From: Cardiocondyla obscurior
Taxonomy: Eukaryota > Arthropoda > Insecta > Hymenoptera > Formicidae
Assembly: GCF_019399895.1 (NCBI RefSeq)
Contig: NC_091866.1
Span: 5,811,501-5,875,500, forward strand
Reading direction: 5' to 3'
DNA: 64,000 nucleotides
The notes beneath the pieces were generated by a model. It was given only the letters and a program-made list of their open reading frames with translations. It was not told the origin of the DNA and ran no database searches. How positions within the stretch are numbered: the first letter of the stretch is position 1; every line of letters starts with the position of its first letter. Shown here piece by piece: positions 1 through 10,402 of the stretch. A program made the position numbers and the translations under genes.

Positions 1-523
1 TTTGATATCGATCCAGAAATGTATCCACCCACATATAACAGTTTACTGGATGATAGTAACTTATATATGGAGGCAAGTCCATTTTGCGGCCGATACAACG
101 TTGAATAGCAAGTTTTAGACCAAGTATTAGATCGTCAACGGAGCAAAGTCTATGTCGTAACGCGGCTCTTTGACCAATCGATAAGTCATCAAATCTACCC
201 GATTGTAGAAATCTTCGTAATTTCGATGACTCGAAGAAATCCGAAACATTATCACGTATGCCGCGAAGAGAACAAAGTTTGCGTTTCACTATATGCTGCG
301 GCCACTCGCGATAACTATGATGCATATCAATCGAAGATCGTCTCACAAACGGTTCACAGGTACCGCGGACACCTAGTTCACGATTTCGTAGAAAACGAGT
401 GATGGATCCTTGAGATTTAATCTGTGTAAAGTTTGTATTTATCACTTTGAAAAGTTCGTCAGCTTCATCATCCTCATCGCTACGTCTATAAAACGAATTG
501 TCCTCATATGGTAAAGAATCCAT
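1..523 (-). CDS. Partial uncharacterised ORF, possibly from a Polinton-like element
   Basis: An uninterrupted minus-strand reading frame starts with an ATG at 523 and runs off the window edge after about 174 codons. The product begins MDSLPYEDNSFYRR and is rich in acidic and then basic residues, with no domain I recognise. It is one of several minus-strand frames between here and 2,149 that include an integrase fragment, so it is probably a structural or accessory protein of the same mobile element. Function is unknown and the C-terminus lies outside the window. The open frame over more than 170 codons supports it being, or recently having been, a real coding region. Confidence 0.5.
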   Translation of the reverse strand, partial: MDSLPYEDNSFYRRSDEDDEADELFKVINTNFTQIKSQGSITRFLRNRELGVRGTCEPFVRRSSIDMHHSYREWPQHIVKRKLCSLRGIRDNVSDFFESSKLRRFLQSGRFDDLSIGQRAALRHRLCSVDDLILGLKLAIQRCIGRKMDLPPYISYYHPVNCYMWVDTFLDRYQ

Positions 524-552
524 AGTTTTTTTGTATATCACAAGCACAATTT

Positions 553-921
553 TTATTGTGAAGCAGTGCAAACAGGACATATGTTGCACGGAAATATTAA
601 ATACGTTGGTTTATTGCAATTGGAGCACGATCTGCTATATAACGCGTTGTGAGAATTGATCTCATGTCCATGAATAAGAGTCATAGGTCCTCCTAAATCA
701 GAAAATGCGATCATACACTCCGTGCAAACGGCAATAGCTGCACTAGGTGTACAATAATACACATATATCATGCAATGCTTCGTGCTCGAAGTAAGTGCTC
801 GGATATGCGCTGAATCCAATTCTTGCGAAATATGAATTGTCAGATCGTCACTTTGGTCACTCACGTAATTACTATCGTTAGACAATGGGGAGGCGTCGGA
901 AGATTCATCAGACCACTCCAT
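553..921 (-). CDS. Small cysteine-rich hypothetical protein (122 aa)
   Basis: Complete minus-strand ORF starting MEWSDESSDASPLSND. The first 40 residues are Ser/Asp rich. The second half carries paired cysteines (CTEC, CSNC and CNICPVC) spaced like zinc ligands. It ends 30 bases upstream of the next minus-strand frame and so looks like part of the same element as the integrase at 1,027-1,458. I do not recognise the family. A zinc-binding accessory protein of a Polinton-like element is an inference from context only. Confidence 0.4.
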   Translation of the reverse strand: MEWSDESSDASPLSNDSNYVSDQSDDLTIHISQELDSAHIRALTSSTKHCMIYVYYCTPSAAIAVCTECMIAFSDLGGPMTLIHGHEINSHNALYSRSCSNCNKPTYLIFPCNICPVCTASQ

Positions 922-1026
922 TATAGTTACAAGGAAAGTATAATGGTTTAAAAATCATCTAATGGAATTAATAAAGAGACCTCATGTATTTATACTACTC
1001 CTACCACTGAGCATAGTATATAAATT

Positions 1027-1458
1027 TTAAGCGTTCTGTAAAATCGTTCTACAATTGACGCTTTCATTACAAAATACGTAAAAAAAGTGGTTAATATGAT
1101 GTTCTTTCATGAGCTTCTGCATATTTGCGTTGTAGAATTCTTTTCCTTTGTCAGTCTGTAAATTTTTTGGACATCTGTTGTAATCTGTAAATATCTTCAC
1201 AATCGCCTTAGCAACTTCGTTACCACTCTTCGTCTTTAACGGAATAGCCCATGCATGCTTGCTCAATACATCGATAACGGTGAGAATATAGTGGTAGCTT
1301 TTGTTGACACGTGTGTAAAGACAAATCTCGACAATATCAGCTTGCCACAGATTATCATATCCGCACACTATGACATGTCTTCGAGGAAAATTTTTTCTCG
1401 CTGAAGCATGCAATTCATTTACCAACTGCTTCTTTTCGAGACTTGATGTTGCAGACAT
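1027..1458 (-). pseudogene. Integrase fragment, Polinton/Maverick-like (rve fold)
   Basis: The translated product contains a retroviral-type integrase core: LWQADIVEI (first catalytic Asp), YHYILTVIDVLSKHAWAIPL, and LQTDKGKEFYN (second catalytic Asp). The wording of these motifs resembles integrases of Polinton/Maverick elements and related insect transposon-derived integrases. The frame breaks soon after the second Asp, where the region carrying the catalytic Glu should follow; the tail NESVNCRTILQNA does not fit the family. The C-terminal third is therefore lost or frameshifted, and a functional enzyme is not expected. The neighbouring minus-strand frames probably belong to the same element. 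Confidence 0.7.
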
Positions 1459-1500
1459 AATTTATAATTCGATATTTGTTGTATAAATTTAGTTTTTTTT

Positions 1501-1685
1501 TCAGTGGAGCGTGTTTAGCACATCCTGTACATTACGTTGTAATATTGCTATTTTTGTATTCAATTCCTTCAGTTGATCTTGTAAAATGCGTTATCACGCA
1601 CGTAGTTTCTAAGTAACGCACTACATCGATCATGCGAGTCCACACCGCTTCTTGTAAGCGATATTCCAAACTTGTTGATCGGCAT
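1501..1685 (-). pseudogene. Small frameshifted ORF beside integrase
   Basis: A minus-strand frame starting MPINKFGISLTRSG at 1685 runs about 38 codons to a stop. A neighbouring frame continues with a helical, coiled-coil-like segment (LKELNTKIAILQRNVQDV) to a stop at 1501. The two pieces read as one small protein broken by a single-base shift near 1,570. It lies between two other minus-strand frames of the probable Polinton-like element. Function unknown. Confidence 0.35.
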
Positions 1686-1720
1686 TTCAGTACACACTAA
1701 ATGAATCGTTGACATGTGTA

Positions 1721-2149
1721 TTAATTTATGATAAGCCCTGCTTCGCGAAGTTCCTCGATAATAGATAGAATCTCGTTATCGTGAGCGTTATGACCAGCGC
1801 AACGCGATGCTTCAAGCAATTGAAGCCGATCGACAAGCTCGTTTGGATCATCCCAATCGATCCTGTTGTCGTTGACAGTCACAGTGCGTGGTATGCCTTG
1901 CCTAATTTTTTTATCTAGTAAAGGAGCGATTATACTCTTGTATTTGTAACCCTTGTTACTCTTCACCTGATTCTGCGCGTTGTAGTCACGTTTATGAGAG
2001 TTCGTTGCCAAGAGTATATTTTTATAGTTTTTTTTATCAGTATTGTTGTAAAATATGCATTGAATGTTTCTCGAACGATCGACGGTCACCCGACGGTAAA
2101 TAAAGACGCGAAAAAAAAACACGTGTAACTCGGCTCTTCCGACGAACAA
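1721..2149 (-). CDS. Hypothetical transposon-associated protein (142 aa)
   Basis: Minus-strand ORF whose C-terminal half (YKSIIAPLLDKKIRQG to EELREAGLIIN) resembles a small protein I associate with Polinton-like elements in ant genomes, where a WDDPNELVDRL segment precedes a helix near the C-terminus. The N-terminal 40 residues look like non-coding read-in, so the true start may be internal. Function unknown. Confidence 0.4.
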   Translation of the reverse strand: MFVGRAELHVFFFRVFIYRRVTVDRSRNIQCIFYNNTDKKNYKNILLATNSHKRDYNAQNQVKSNKGYKYKSIIAPLLDKKIRQGIPRTVTVNDNRIDWDDPNELVDRLQLLEASRCAGHNAHDNEILSIIEELREAGLIIN

Positions 2150-2164
2150 AGGAAGAGGCCGATG

Positions 2165-2407
2165 AACTTAGAAAGTTTGGGAAGCATCGCGTAATAAATA
2201 AATAGACCCGCTTTGAAAAAAGCGAGTCAGTCTTAGTTCTAGTTCTCGCCTTGATGTCAAATAAAGACTGTGTCGCCTGACACTAAATTATTATAAAAAG
2301 CAGTTTTCTTTTAAAACCGAATAAAACGAAAATACCGAGTAATTCTATAAATTTTGGAGGCTTTTGTCGCGATTTGAAGTTGCGGGATCGAATCAAGAAA
2401 TCCGACG
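2165..2407 (+). other. Possible 5' LTR/leader remnant of the Ty3-type element
   Basis: Non-coding stretch directly upstream of a gag-like frame. It contains a polyadenylation-type AATAAA within a C/T-rich context (around 2,261-2,267), as the R region of an LTR would. No second LTR copy is recognisable on the far side of the retrotransposon, where a foldback arm begins, so an LTR assignment cannot be confirmed. Confidence 0.25.
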
Positions 2408-4125
2408 ATGATACGAGAAGCGCAGACTATTCTAACGAATAACGAAATCGAAGAAAAACGCAAAATGACGAGCATCGAGAAGAACGCAAGCAATCTAACG
2501 GTGAACCAGTTAAAGGAGATCCTGCGAAGTATGGAATTATCGACGACTGGCGTAAAGAACGAGCTGATAGTCAGACTATTTGAGAAAGATCCAACGGGCG
2601 AATGGATCCCCAACGCGCCAAATGAAGTGGAGGAACTGCGTGAGGTTAACGAAGGCGCAGCTGGATCGAGTGCGGGCGATTTCGACGTCGAACGTATGCA
2701 TCGAGAAATGGAACTCTATCGCAAGGAAAAGCAATTGATGAAACGATAGTTGCGGCTGATGCAACGGAAAAACGAATTGTTAAGACGTATGCAAGGGACC
2801 GGTGGAAACGGAGGCATTCGAAGTTATGATGAGACGGTGAGAAGTCCGACGATCTCACACGAGTCTGGTACAATAAATATCAACGCGATTGCAAGTTTGT
2901 TAGCGTATTTCGAGGGCGATAGCAGCACATACGAGGCATGGGAAAGATGAGTCGGATCCCTCAGAAGTGCGTACGGTCTGTCAGATGACTGACAAGGATC
3001 TTGATCGGGGCGTGTTTGAGAAGCAAAGCGCAGGAATGGTTCCATTCCGATCCAAGATACATTGAGATTGATGTAGAAGAGCTGTTTTTGGAGCTGAGAA
3101 ATATGTTCTTCCATACGATGGGGAAGGTACATATGCAAAAGCAGTTCGAGAAACGCAACTGGAACAAAGATAAAGCTTTCAACAAATACCTACATCAAAA
3201 GATGATTTTGGGGAACCGTATTAAGATTGAGGAAGACGAGCTGATCGAGTACATCATCGAAGGGATCCCAGACTTGGCTTTACGAGATCAGGCGCGGGTG
3301 CAGCGAATGCGGACGAGGAAATCGTTGCTCGAGGCGTTCGAGCGGGTAACGCTGCGAGGAAGAACGCAACCTGAGATGCAGAAAAGCAAGGGAGAACAGC
3401 GCAGCCCAAAACGCACCGAGAGAAACGAGTCGAAGGAGGTGCAAGGGCCACCGTGCTATAACTGCGGAGCGCGAAACCATCAGGCGACGATGTGTCCGTA
3501 CAAAGCGAGAGGTAAGCGATGTTTTGAGTGTAGAGAATTCGGTCATATCGGAGCAGATTGCGAGAAAAGAAAAGCTAGAGTAGACGAAATTAGAAGCATT
3601 TGCGCGGAGTCGGGACAGAAATATTTTAAAGATGTGAAAATCGGGGACAAAAAACTAGTTGCGTTTATTGACACGGAGAGTGATTTATCACTCATTCCAG
3701 AGAAGCAATATTTTAAGATAGGATCACCGAGCTTGACCCATCAAAAAACTGTATTTTGTAGTATAGGCGCGCAGAGTTTTAAAACTAAAGGACGATTCGA
3801 AATTGAATTAGAAATAGACGATGAGCATTACTCGACCAATTTATTGGTGGTACCAAACGATCTGCTACGATGTGACTTACTCTTAGGAGCCGATTTTATA
3901 AATAAAGTAAATCTATACATCGAAGAGGGAAAAACTTCGATCCGTAAGCCTAGCGCGAGGGCTCCGACGACAAACAATTTGCCGGAAATATTTAAAATCG
4001 ATAATCATATAAGCAAAAAACCGGTGTTGAGATTATATAGACCGAAAGCGGAAACTAGATTCACTAAATGGGTCGAAATGCGAGCCCTTCGCCGCGCGAC
4101 CGCAGACATTTGCGGGAAGCGATAA
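2408..4125 (+). pseudogene. Ty3-type retrotransposon gag and protease, degenerate
   Basis: A reading frame split by an in-frame stop at 2747-2749, another stop at 2948-2950, and a frameshift before 3001. The N-terminus contains a SAP-like DNA-binding motif (NLTVNQLKEILRSMELS). The middle is gag-like. Two CCHC zinc knuckles follow at about 3,454-3,555 (CYNCGARNHQATMC and CFECREFGHIGADC). A retropepsin-like region has FIDTESDLSLI at about 3,665, with DTE in place of the canonical DTG, and LLGADFI near 3,890. At about 4,050 the frame passes directly into integrase sequence (FTKWVEMRALRRATA). Reverse transcriptase and RNase H, which belong between them, are absent, so the element is internally deleted and non-autonomous. 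Confidence 0.75.
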
Positions 4126-4890
4126 TATTACGGCACGGTTGCCCAGAGGAAATACTATCCGACAACGGAACACAGTTTAAAGCCGAGAAATTGACAAATA
4201 TGCTTCGCGAGTTCGGGATTCAGCATCGCCTCGCACCCGCGTACGCTCCCCAGTGCAATCCGGTAGAACGCGCGAACCGTATGATTAAAACAATGATCGC
4301 GCAGTACGTTCAACAAAAGCACCGGACATGGGACGAATATCTAGCTGAACTCCAGTTCGCTTTCAACACAGCAATCAGCGAAGCGACAGGTACCCCCGCA
4401 TTTTTAACGCACGGCCGCGAACTCCGCTGACCGGAGGAACCGCCCGGGCATGCAGTGAAACCGGAAAAAACAACTCGAAGAAGTGTTCGAAATTGTAAAA
4501 ATCAACATGGTTCGCGCGTTTCAACACCAGGAGAAACATTATAATCTACAGAAGCGCGAATGGAGACCGACCGTCGAGGACATCGTGTGGAAAAAAGATC
4601 GGCTCCTCTCTAATAAGGCAGCGGCATTCAACGCGAAACTTGCCCCGAAATTTATCGGTCCGCTCGAAATTCGCCGGATAATGTTGCCGGTAATCGTGGA
4701 TCTAAGGAGCGAACGCGGAAAGTGGCACCGACATGTACACATTAAAGATTTGAAGCTCGGTACCAACGAATTTACCGAATATGAAATCACCGGAATAAAC
4801 ATTAGCGAAAATACAAAACAGACTAATAGCAAAATAAAGCCACGGTACATAAGGAGCAAAGAACCGTCTAGAGCAATCGGTCGATCTTAA
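4048..4890 (+). pseudogene. Ty3-type integrase, degenerate
   Basis: The integrase core begins in the preceding gag-protease frame and continues after a frameshift near 4,110. The region 4,120-4,430 encodes LSDNGTQF (second catalytic Asp) and YAPQCNPVERANRMIK, whose Glu is the third acidic residue. A stop falls at 4,428-4,430. A second frame from 4,483 encodes the C-terminal tail: the KREWRPTVEDIVWKKDR segment followed by APKFIGPLEIRRI, the GPY/F-like module typical of Ty3-type integrases. At least two breaks make this a pseudogene. Confidence 0.75.
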
Positions 4891-4893
4891 GCT

Positions 4894-5406
4894 ATGGAGC
4901 AAGAAATTCTCCAGAAGAACAACGCGCTGCTCGGAGAAGGCTATGATCCGGACGCACCAGCCATCGGCGAAGACTGCGTCCGGGTTTACCGAGGATCACC
5001 GGAAAAGCCGCCCGTACCCACGAGCACGACGATCGAGGCCAAGGGGCAAAAAAAGAAAATGATACCACGCATCGGAACCATAGTACAACGTTCCGATGCG
5101 ATGAACGCGCGAAAAAACGATTGGATGTTTAAACCACCACCGTCGCCGCCACCACCGCGAAAGAAGCCGGCACCCGCGCTTGGACCGTCCACCCGTCCGA
5201 CATTGGAGCCTCTAAGGGTCATGGGACCGCTGCCGCCACCGCCGATTCCGGTAGAAGTAGAGCCCGGGATAGTCGTGGACGTGCCACACTTTGCCGTGCA
5301 CGTCTCACGAGAATACAAACCACGGCTAGGCCATCGCCGTTGGCACTTGCGGTTCAACGGAGCAGGACTCCTACGGTCGTGCAAGGAGAAAACGCAACGC
5401 CGATAA
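4894..5406 (+). CDS. Proline-rich ORF downstream of integrase (170 aa)
   Basis: Intact frame starting MEQEILQKNNALLG, four bases after the integrase stop. A proline-rich centre (FKPPPSPPPPRKKP and LPPPPIPVEVEPG) is followed by a basic C-terminus. Its position after integrase suggests a third ORF or C-terminal extension of the same Ty3-type element. I recognise no envelope-like features: no signal peptide and no membrane anchor. The function is unknown. Confidence 0.4.
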   Translation: MEQEILQKNNALLGEGYDPDAPAIGEDCVRVYRGSPEKPPVPTSTTIEAKGQKKKMIPRIGTIVQRSDAMNARKNDWMFKPPPSPPPPRKKPAPALGPSTRPTLEPLRVMGPLPPPPIPVEVEPGIVVDVPHFAVHVSREYKPRLGHRRWHLRFNGAGLLRSCKEKTQRR

Positions 5407-5520
5407 AGTGCCTCGAGTGCAGGCACTAAGCCGAAAAGGACGGCGATGTAACGATGCACCCCGACGGTGCATCATTCCCGGCCAACAATACGCCGATGCC
5501 GCCGAACAGACCAGCCGAAG

Positions 5521-6760
5521 AGACAACGCGCGAGCGAGACGATATGACGACACACGAGCGAAATTAATTGACAACGCGCGTTGTCGCCTTGTCTCGCTCG
5601 CTACGCGCAGATTCCGCCCGTCGTCTTTAAGATATACTCGCCGCTGTCTATCGCGCGCTCACTCAGCCCATGCTTCTTTGCTGCTCTTACGCGTACATAA
5701 ACTTAATTTCTTTCTCGGAAATTATTTAGAAATTTTCAAAAATAAGGTGCGCAAAAAATTTATGCAATATACTTTTATGTTCTACCCGTTCTAACAATTT
5801 TGTAAATTTGAGTGGTGCAGTTTTACATTGCGAAAAAATTTAAACTGTTTAAATTATTTTTTTCATAAAAGTCACTCATCGGATTCGGTCGTCGGACGAT
5901 GCTGTAACGTTGTTAAAAAATAATTATAAAATCGGACACTCGATCTCGGAGATATCCATTTGTTAACTAGCAAAAATGTTAATATTGAAGAAAAGACTAT
6001 ACTATGTCACTCGCAACATCGTCCTGCGACCGAATCCGATGAGTGACTTTTTTTGTAAAAAAATTGTTTAAACAATTAAAATGACTTCTTTTCAGTTTTT
6101 AAACAAAATATCTAAAATCCCAAATCGATAGCAACAATCGTTACCTAATAACGAGCGTTTACGTAGAAGATATCAATTTGTTAACTAAAAAAAGAAAATA
6201 GCAATTTAATATTTTCCTTTGGCAAATATTTAGCGATAAATAAGCAACAAAGCGTTATCTCGATTAAATTCCTTTGCGACCAACTTTATCTTCTTTTACT
6301 TTAACATTATTAAAAAATTTATAATAATAAAAGCAGTGAGTAACAAACTTTTTCTTTGCCAATTACTTTTTAACGACAAATTAGCTACGAATTTATAAAA
6401 ATCAACTCTGTTCATTTCGTACTGCTAACTTGTGAGGTAAAAGTGATTTAGTTTGAAAAAAGAAGGATTCTATATGAATAATAATTTATTTATTTTCAAT
6501 TTTTATTTTACATGATAATGATGGTAACATGGTAAGCTTCATAGTACATGGTAAATAAGATTAGCCGTTCGAGCGGTTACCATCATGCTTGCGCGATACC
6601 GAGACTACCGAGTTACCGAAGACGCCGCGAAAGAATAGGACAGATAGTGTATAGCTCTGGCCTTTTTCTCTATCCGACGTTAGCCGAAGCGCTGTCTTCA
6701 CACGAACGAGCCTCTGCATCCGTACGCGTGGCCGGCCGCGATCCAAAGTTCAGCCTTCTG
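5521..6760 (+). repeat. Foldback element arm, copy A
   Basis: About 1.2 kb matching one arm of the foldback element at 12,257-14,682. The order is: a TCGCTCGC-rich inner end, an AT-rich middle, an internal 45-bp inverted repeat (5,870-5,912 against 6,008-6,053), and a GC-rich outer tip ending near CAGCCTTCTG at 6,760. It is nearly identical over its length to copy B (7,758-8,966), differing by a few single-base changes and homopolymer lengths. The small frame in the outer tip (MVNKISRSSGYHHAC) recurs in every copy but has no coding-like features. Confidence 0.8.
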
Positions 6761-6841
6761 GTCGTCAGTGTCTTAACTGCCACGACCGTGAGAAGTATAA
6801 AGAATAAATTTCTCTGAACATATCGCGAATAGTGTACGATT

Positions 6842-7779
6842 TTATTGAATATCCTTCCTGCTCTCATTACTCTGCGCAAAGTTGAAAGCACAATAATCAC
6901 CAGTATCTCGTAAACTACGTAGGAAAAAAATTGCAACGTGTACCGCGAATTTTTGGCGATACGTAAGTAAGAGTGTACCAGCATTCATACCACCGACGGC
7001 TGCCACAGATACCGGAAATCGAATTCGTTTCAATTTAAGTAGCTCCGCGACGGATTCTGAAACGAAGGTCATTTCTGAGTTTTGGTCAACTAAGGTTCGA
7101 ACACGCAATTGACGGCCCGAAAAACTGGCTACAGAGATCCATGCAGTGGCGAGCAGCACAGATGTCGGTCTCTGAGACGAAGTGTGGGACGCAACGAGCG
7201 AAGTGTTCTCCGCACTTTGAGTCGGAGTCGCAGCCGTTTCGCCAGTCAATGATTCCTGCGTTGAGGCAAAATTCGAGCCTGCGGAACTTTTACCATGAAG
7301 CATGGTGTGATGCTTTTGATGACATTTCCGACACGTAAAATTGCTATTGCATTCACGAACTCCGTGGTTTCCGCTCAAACAATTAAAACATCGTTTGTGC
7401 GTTTGGATTAATGTACGCCGCTGGCTCAAATTTCCCGTTTCAAACGAGGGTCAGGAACTGAAAAAATGACGCGATTGACAAATCGAACAGAAAGAAACGG
7501 ATCCGACATTTGACGGCGCGGAACGTCCAAAGACGGAGTCACAACAGACGCGGCCTCAAGATCAGGAGCCGACACAGAGCGTGAAGAGGCCGTAGCAAAG
7601 TTGATCTTGTGCGGGGCGGACTTTGACACTGATTGACGCGGCGATGTTACAACGACGTCATCGAGCGCGCGGCGACGAGACTGTAGAAATTCCAGTAAAC
7701 CGGTCGATGTTGGAAGCGTGTCGGAATCACTGACTCGCATACTCTTATACACATACACGCGAGCGAAATGATGTAACAA
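6842..7779 (-). pseudogene. BEL/Pao-type retrotransposon gag-protease fragment
   Basis: Two overlapping minus-strand frames, 7,779-7,426 then 7,429-6,842, read as one protein broken at the junction. The second contains zinc-knuckle motifs (CFNCLSGNHGVREC and CRKCHQKHHTMLH) and an aspartic-protease-like stretch (VRTLVDQNSEMTFVSES, then AVGGMNAG). This order and wording are typical of BEL/Pao polyproteins. Reverse transcriptase and the LTRs are missing. The fragment is sandwiched between two directly repeated foldback arms. Confidence 0.7.
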
Positions 7780-8966
7780 CGCGCGTTGTCGCCTCGTCTC
7801 GCTCGCTACGCGCAGATTCCGCCCATCGTCTTTAAGATATACTCGCCGCTGTCTATCGCGCGCTCACTCAGCCCATGCTTCTTTGCTGCTCTTACGCGTA
7901 CATAAACTTAATTTCTTTCTCGGAAATTATTTAGAAATTTTCAAAAATAAGGTGCGCAAAAAATTTATGCAATATACTTTTATGTTCTACCCGTTCTAAC
8001 AATTTTGTAAATTTGAGTGGTGCAGTTTTACATTGCGAAAAAATTTAAACTGTTTAAATTATTTTTTTCATAAAAGTCACTCATCGGATTCGGTCGTCGG
8101 ACGATGCTGTAACGTTGTTAAAAAAATAATTATAAAAATCGGACACTCGATCTCGGAGATATCCATTTGTTAACTAGCAAAAATGTTAATATTGAAGAAA
8201 AGACTATACTATGTCACTCGCAACATCGTCCTGCGACCGAATCCGATGAGTGACTTTTTTTGTAAAAAAATTGTTTAAACAATTAAAATGACTTCTTTCA
8301 GTTTTTAAACAAAATATCTAAAATCCCAAATCGATAGCAACAATCGTTACCTAATAACGAGCGTTTACGTAGAAGATATCAATTTGTTAACTAAAAAAAG
8401 AAAATAGCAATTTAATATTTTCCTTTGGCAAATATTTAGCGATAAATAAGCAACAAAGCGTTATCTCGATTAAATTCCTTTGCGACCAACTTTATCTTCT
8501 TTTACTTTAACATTATTAAAAAATTTATAATAATAAAAGCAGTGAGTAACAAACTTTTTCTTTGCCAATTACTTTTTAACAACAAATTAGCTACGAATTT
8601 ATAAAAATCAACTCTGTTCATTTCGTACTGCTAACTTGTGAGGTAAAAGTGATTTAGTTTGAAAAAAGAAGGATTCTATATGAATAATAATTTATTTATT
8701 TTCAATTTTTATTTTACATGATAATGATGGTAACATGGTAAGCTTCATAGTACATGGTAAATAAGATTAGCCGTTCGAGCGGTTACCATCATGCTTGCGC
8801 GATACCGAGACTACCGAGTTACCGAAGACGCCGCGAAAGAATAGGACAGATAGTGTATAGCTCTGGCCTTTTTCTCTATCCGACGTTAGCCGAAGCGCTG
8901 TCTTCACACGAACGAGCCTCTGCATCTGTATTCGTGGCCGGCTGCAATTCAGAATTAGGCTTTCTG
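7758..8966 (+). repeat. Foldback element arm, copy B
   Basis: Second direct copy of the arm described for 5,521-6,760. Its outer tip is a variant form (GCAATTCAGAATTAGGC, then TTTCTG) that matches the tips at 46,360 and 57,767 rather than copy A. Copies A and B together flank about 1 kb of BEL/Pao sequence. This could reflect a local duplication or two insertions. Confidence 0.8.
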
Positions 8967-9234
8967 ATCCCGAATTCCATGCAAGATTCGGTGGTACGTC
9001 ATCTTCCTACCTTACGAATATTTTTCTTGAGAATTTTCTCCCATTCTTTACCATTTAAAATTATTAATCTTCTTGACGTAACATTTACATTGAGGTTGTT
9101 TTCTTTATTTCGATTCGTTAATACTATCCGTTCGAAAATCGTTTAGTGCACCACGTCGAGCTCATTGCTGACAGGTATTTGTTCTGTTATTGCGTTGTCG
9201 TGTAAGAACACATACAGTACAACATTTCGATGTA

Positions 9235-9705
9235 GATTCCGAGATGTTTACAATAAAATCTCAAAAACGATTAAAAAGAATTAAATGCTGCTTGGCACAA
9301 CGATGGAGAACGCGACGCCTAGTAAATTAAGCAAATAGTCATTCACGAGAATTGTCCCAAACAGATTTTCACTTTTCTACTCAAGATATCAAATTTTATT
9401 AATATTTCATTCCAGCAAGAAAACGGAACACGCGAAATAAACGGGGCTTGGTATAGTAATAAAGGAAGTAAAACCACGTATTTTAAGCTTTCGAGCAAGT
9501 TTGTAGTACGCCTAAAACCGGTTTTGACTTTAACACCATAGTGCGACTTTTTGAATTAGATTTTGAAATGTTTTTATTAAAATCTCAAAAACGAATAAAG
9601 TGAATTGAATGCGGCTTGGCACAATGACAGAAAACGCGAAGCCAAGTAAATTAAGCAAATTGTCATTTACGAAAATTGTCCCAAACGCATTTTCACTTTT
9701 TGGAA
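9235..9705 (+). repeat. Pair of diverged ~140-bp direct repeats
   Basis: The segments at about 9,235-9,380 and 9,568-9,705 share long matches (ATCTCAAAAACGA, GCTTGGCACAA, CCAAGTAAATTAAGCAAAT-like, GAATTGTCCCAAAC-like) about 330 bases apart. They look like monomers of a higher-order or satellite-like repeat, or the two ends of one element. No coding potential is visible. Confidence 0.55.
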
Positions 9706-9755
9706 ATTAGGAATTATAAATATTAAAAATATTGCTGTAAGTTTTCAAAATATTT

Positions 9756-10402
9756 GTGGATTTGATGCTATCATTCATGTATTGCTATTTTGGTGCGCTT
9801 TATGATTCTCAATATCATTGTGTTATACAGTCATCGAATAATCGCACATTTAAATTTGTATGCAAATTTATGAAGATTGGTCCAACTATAGATATACTTT
9901 GTGAACGCATTATCCATTTTAATGAATTTCATCCGCTACTAAAAGATCCAGATTTTCCATTTATCAAACCATACAGGTTGAATGCAGAAGATTCGATTTT
10001 TGTAATATGAAAAAATCTTTTTTGTTGTTTCAAACCTACTGAACCTAGTGCAACGAAATCGTCTGTATGTTCAAATCCAAAATGTATATTGTTATTACCA
10101 ACGGATGTTGCTTACTTTGAAGTAAATATCAGAAAGTTCAATACTAAAGGTATACAAGCATTGCAAGACACCGTTTTATTTCATGAGCACTGCTTCAATA
10201 TTAAATGCCGACAAAAAATTGCCAGGGAAAAGTCACAGAAACAACTCGTCCACATTTTCATATTGTTATTGATTTGGATACAAGATCACATCGCATGAAA
10301 ACATGTGGCTTTAAATGCCATTTAGCTGACATTCCAGTTACACTAAATCTTGTAAAACAGTATCTGTACGTATTAATTATTACAGACAGAAATCTCTTAT
10401 AA
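9756..10402 (+). pseudogene. Degenerate transposon-associated protein fragment
   Basis: Three plus-strand frames (9,756-10,010; 10,089-10,298; 10,205-10,402) appear to be one protein broken by stops and shifts. Segments include FHPLLKDPDFPFIKPYRLN, CSNPKC, FHEHCFNIKCRQKIA and TRPHFHIVIDLDTRS. The combination of CxxC pairs followed by an HIVIDLD-type strand resembles proteins that accompany insect DNA transposons and carry a ubiquitin-protease-like fold. Compare the separate fragment at 61,555-61,787. This assignment is tentative. Confidence 0.35.

Noticed and set aside
6548..6817. 89-codon frame MVNKISRSSGYHHAC, repeated in other copies
   Set aside because: It lies in the foldback arm tip, occurs in every copy with different 3' extensions and lacks coding-like conservation. 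It is repeat sequence.
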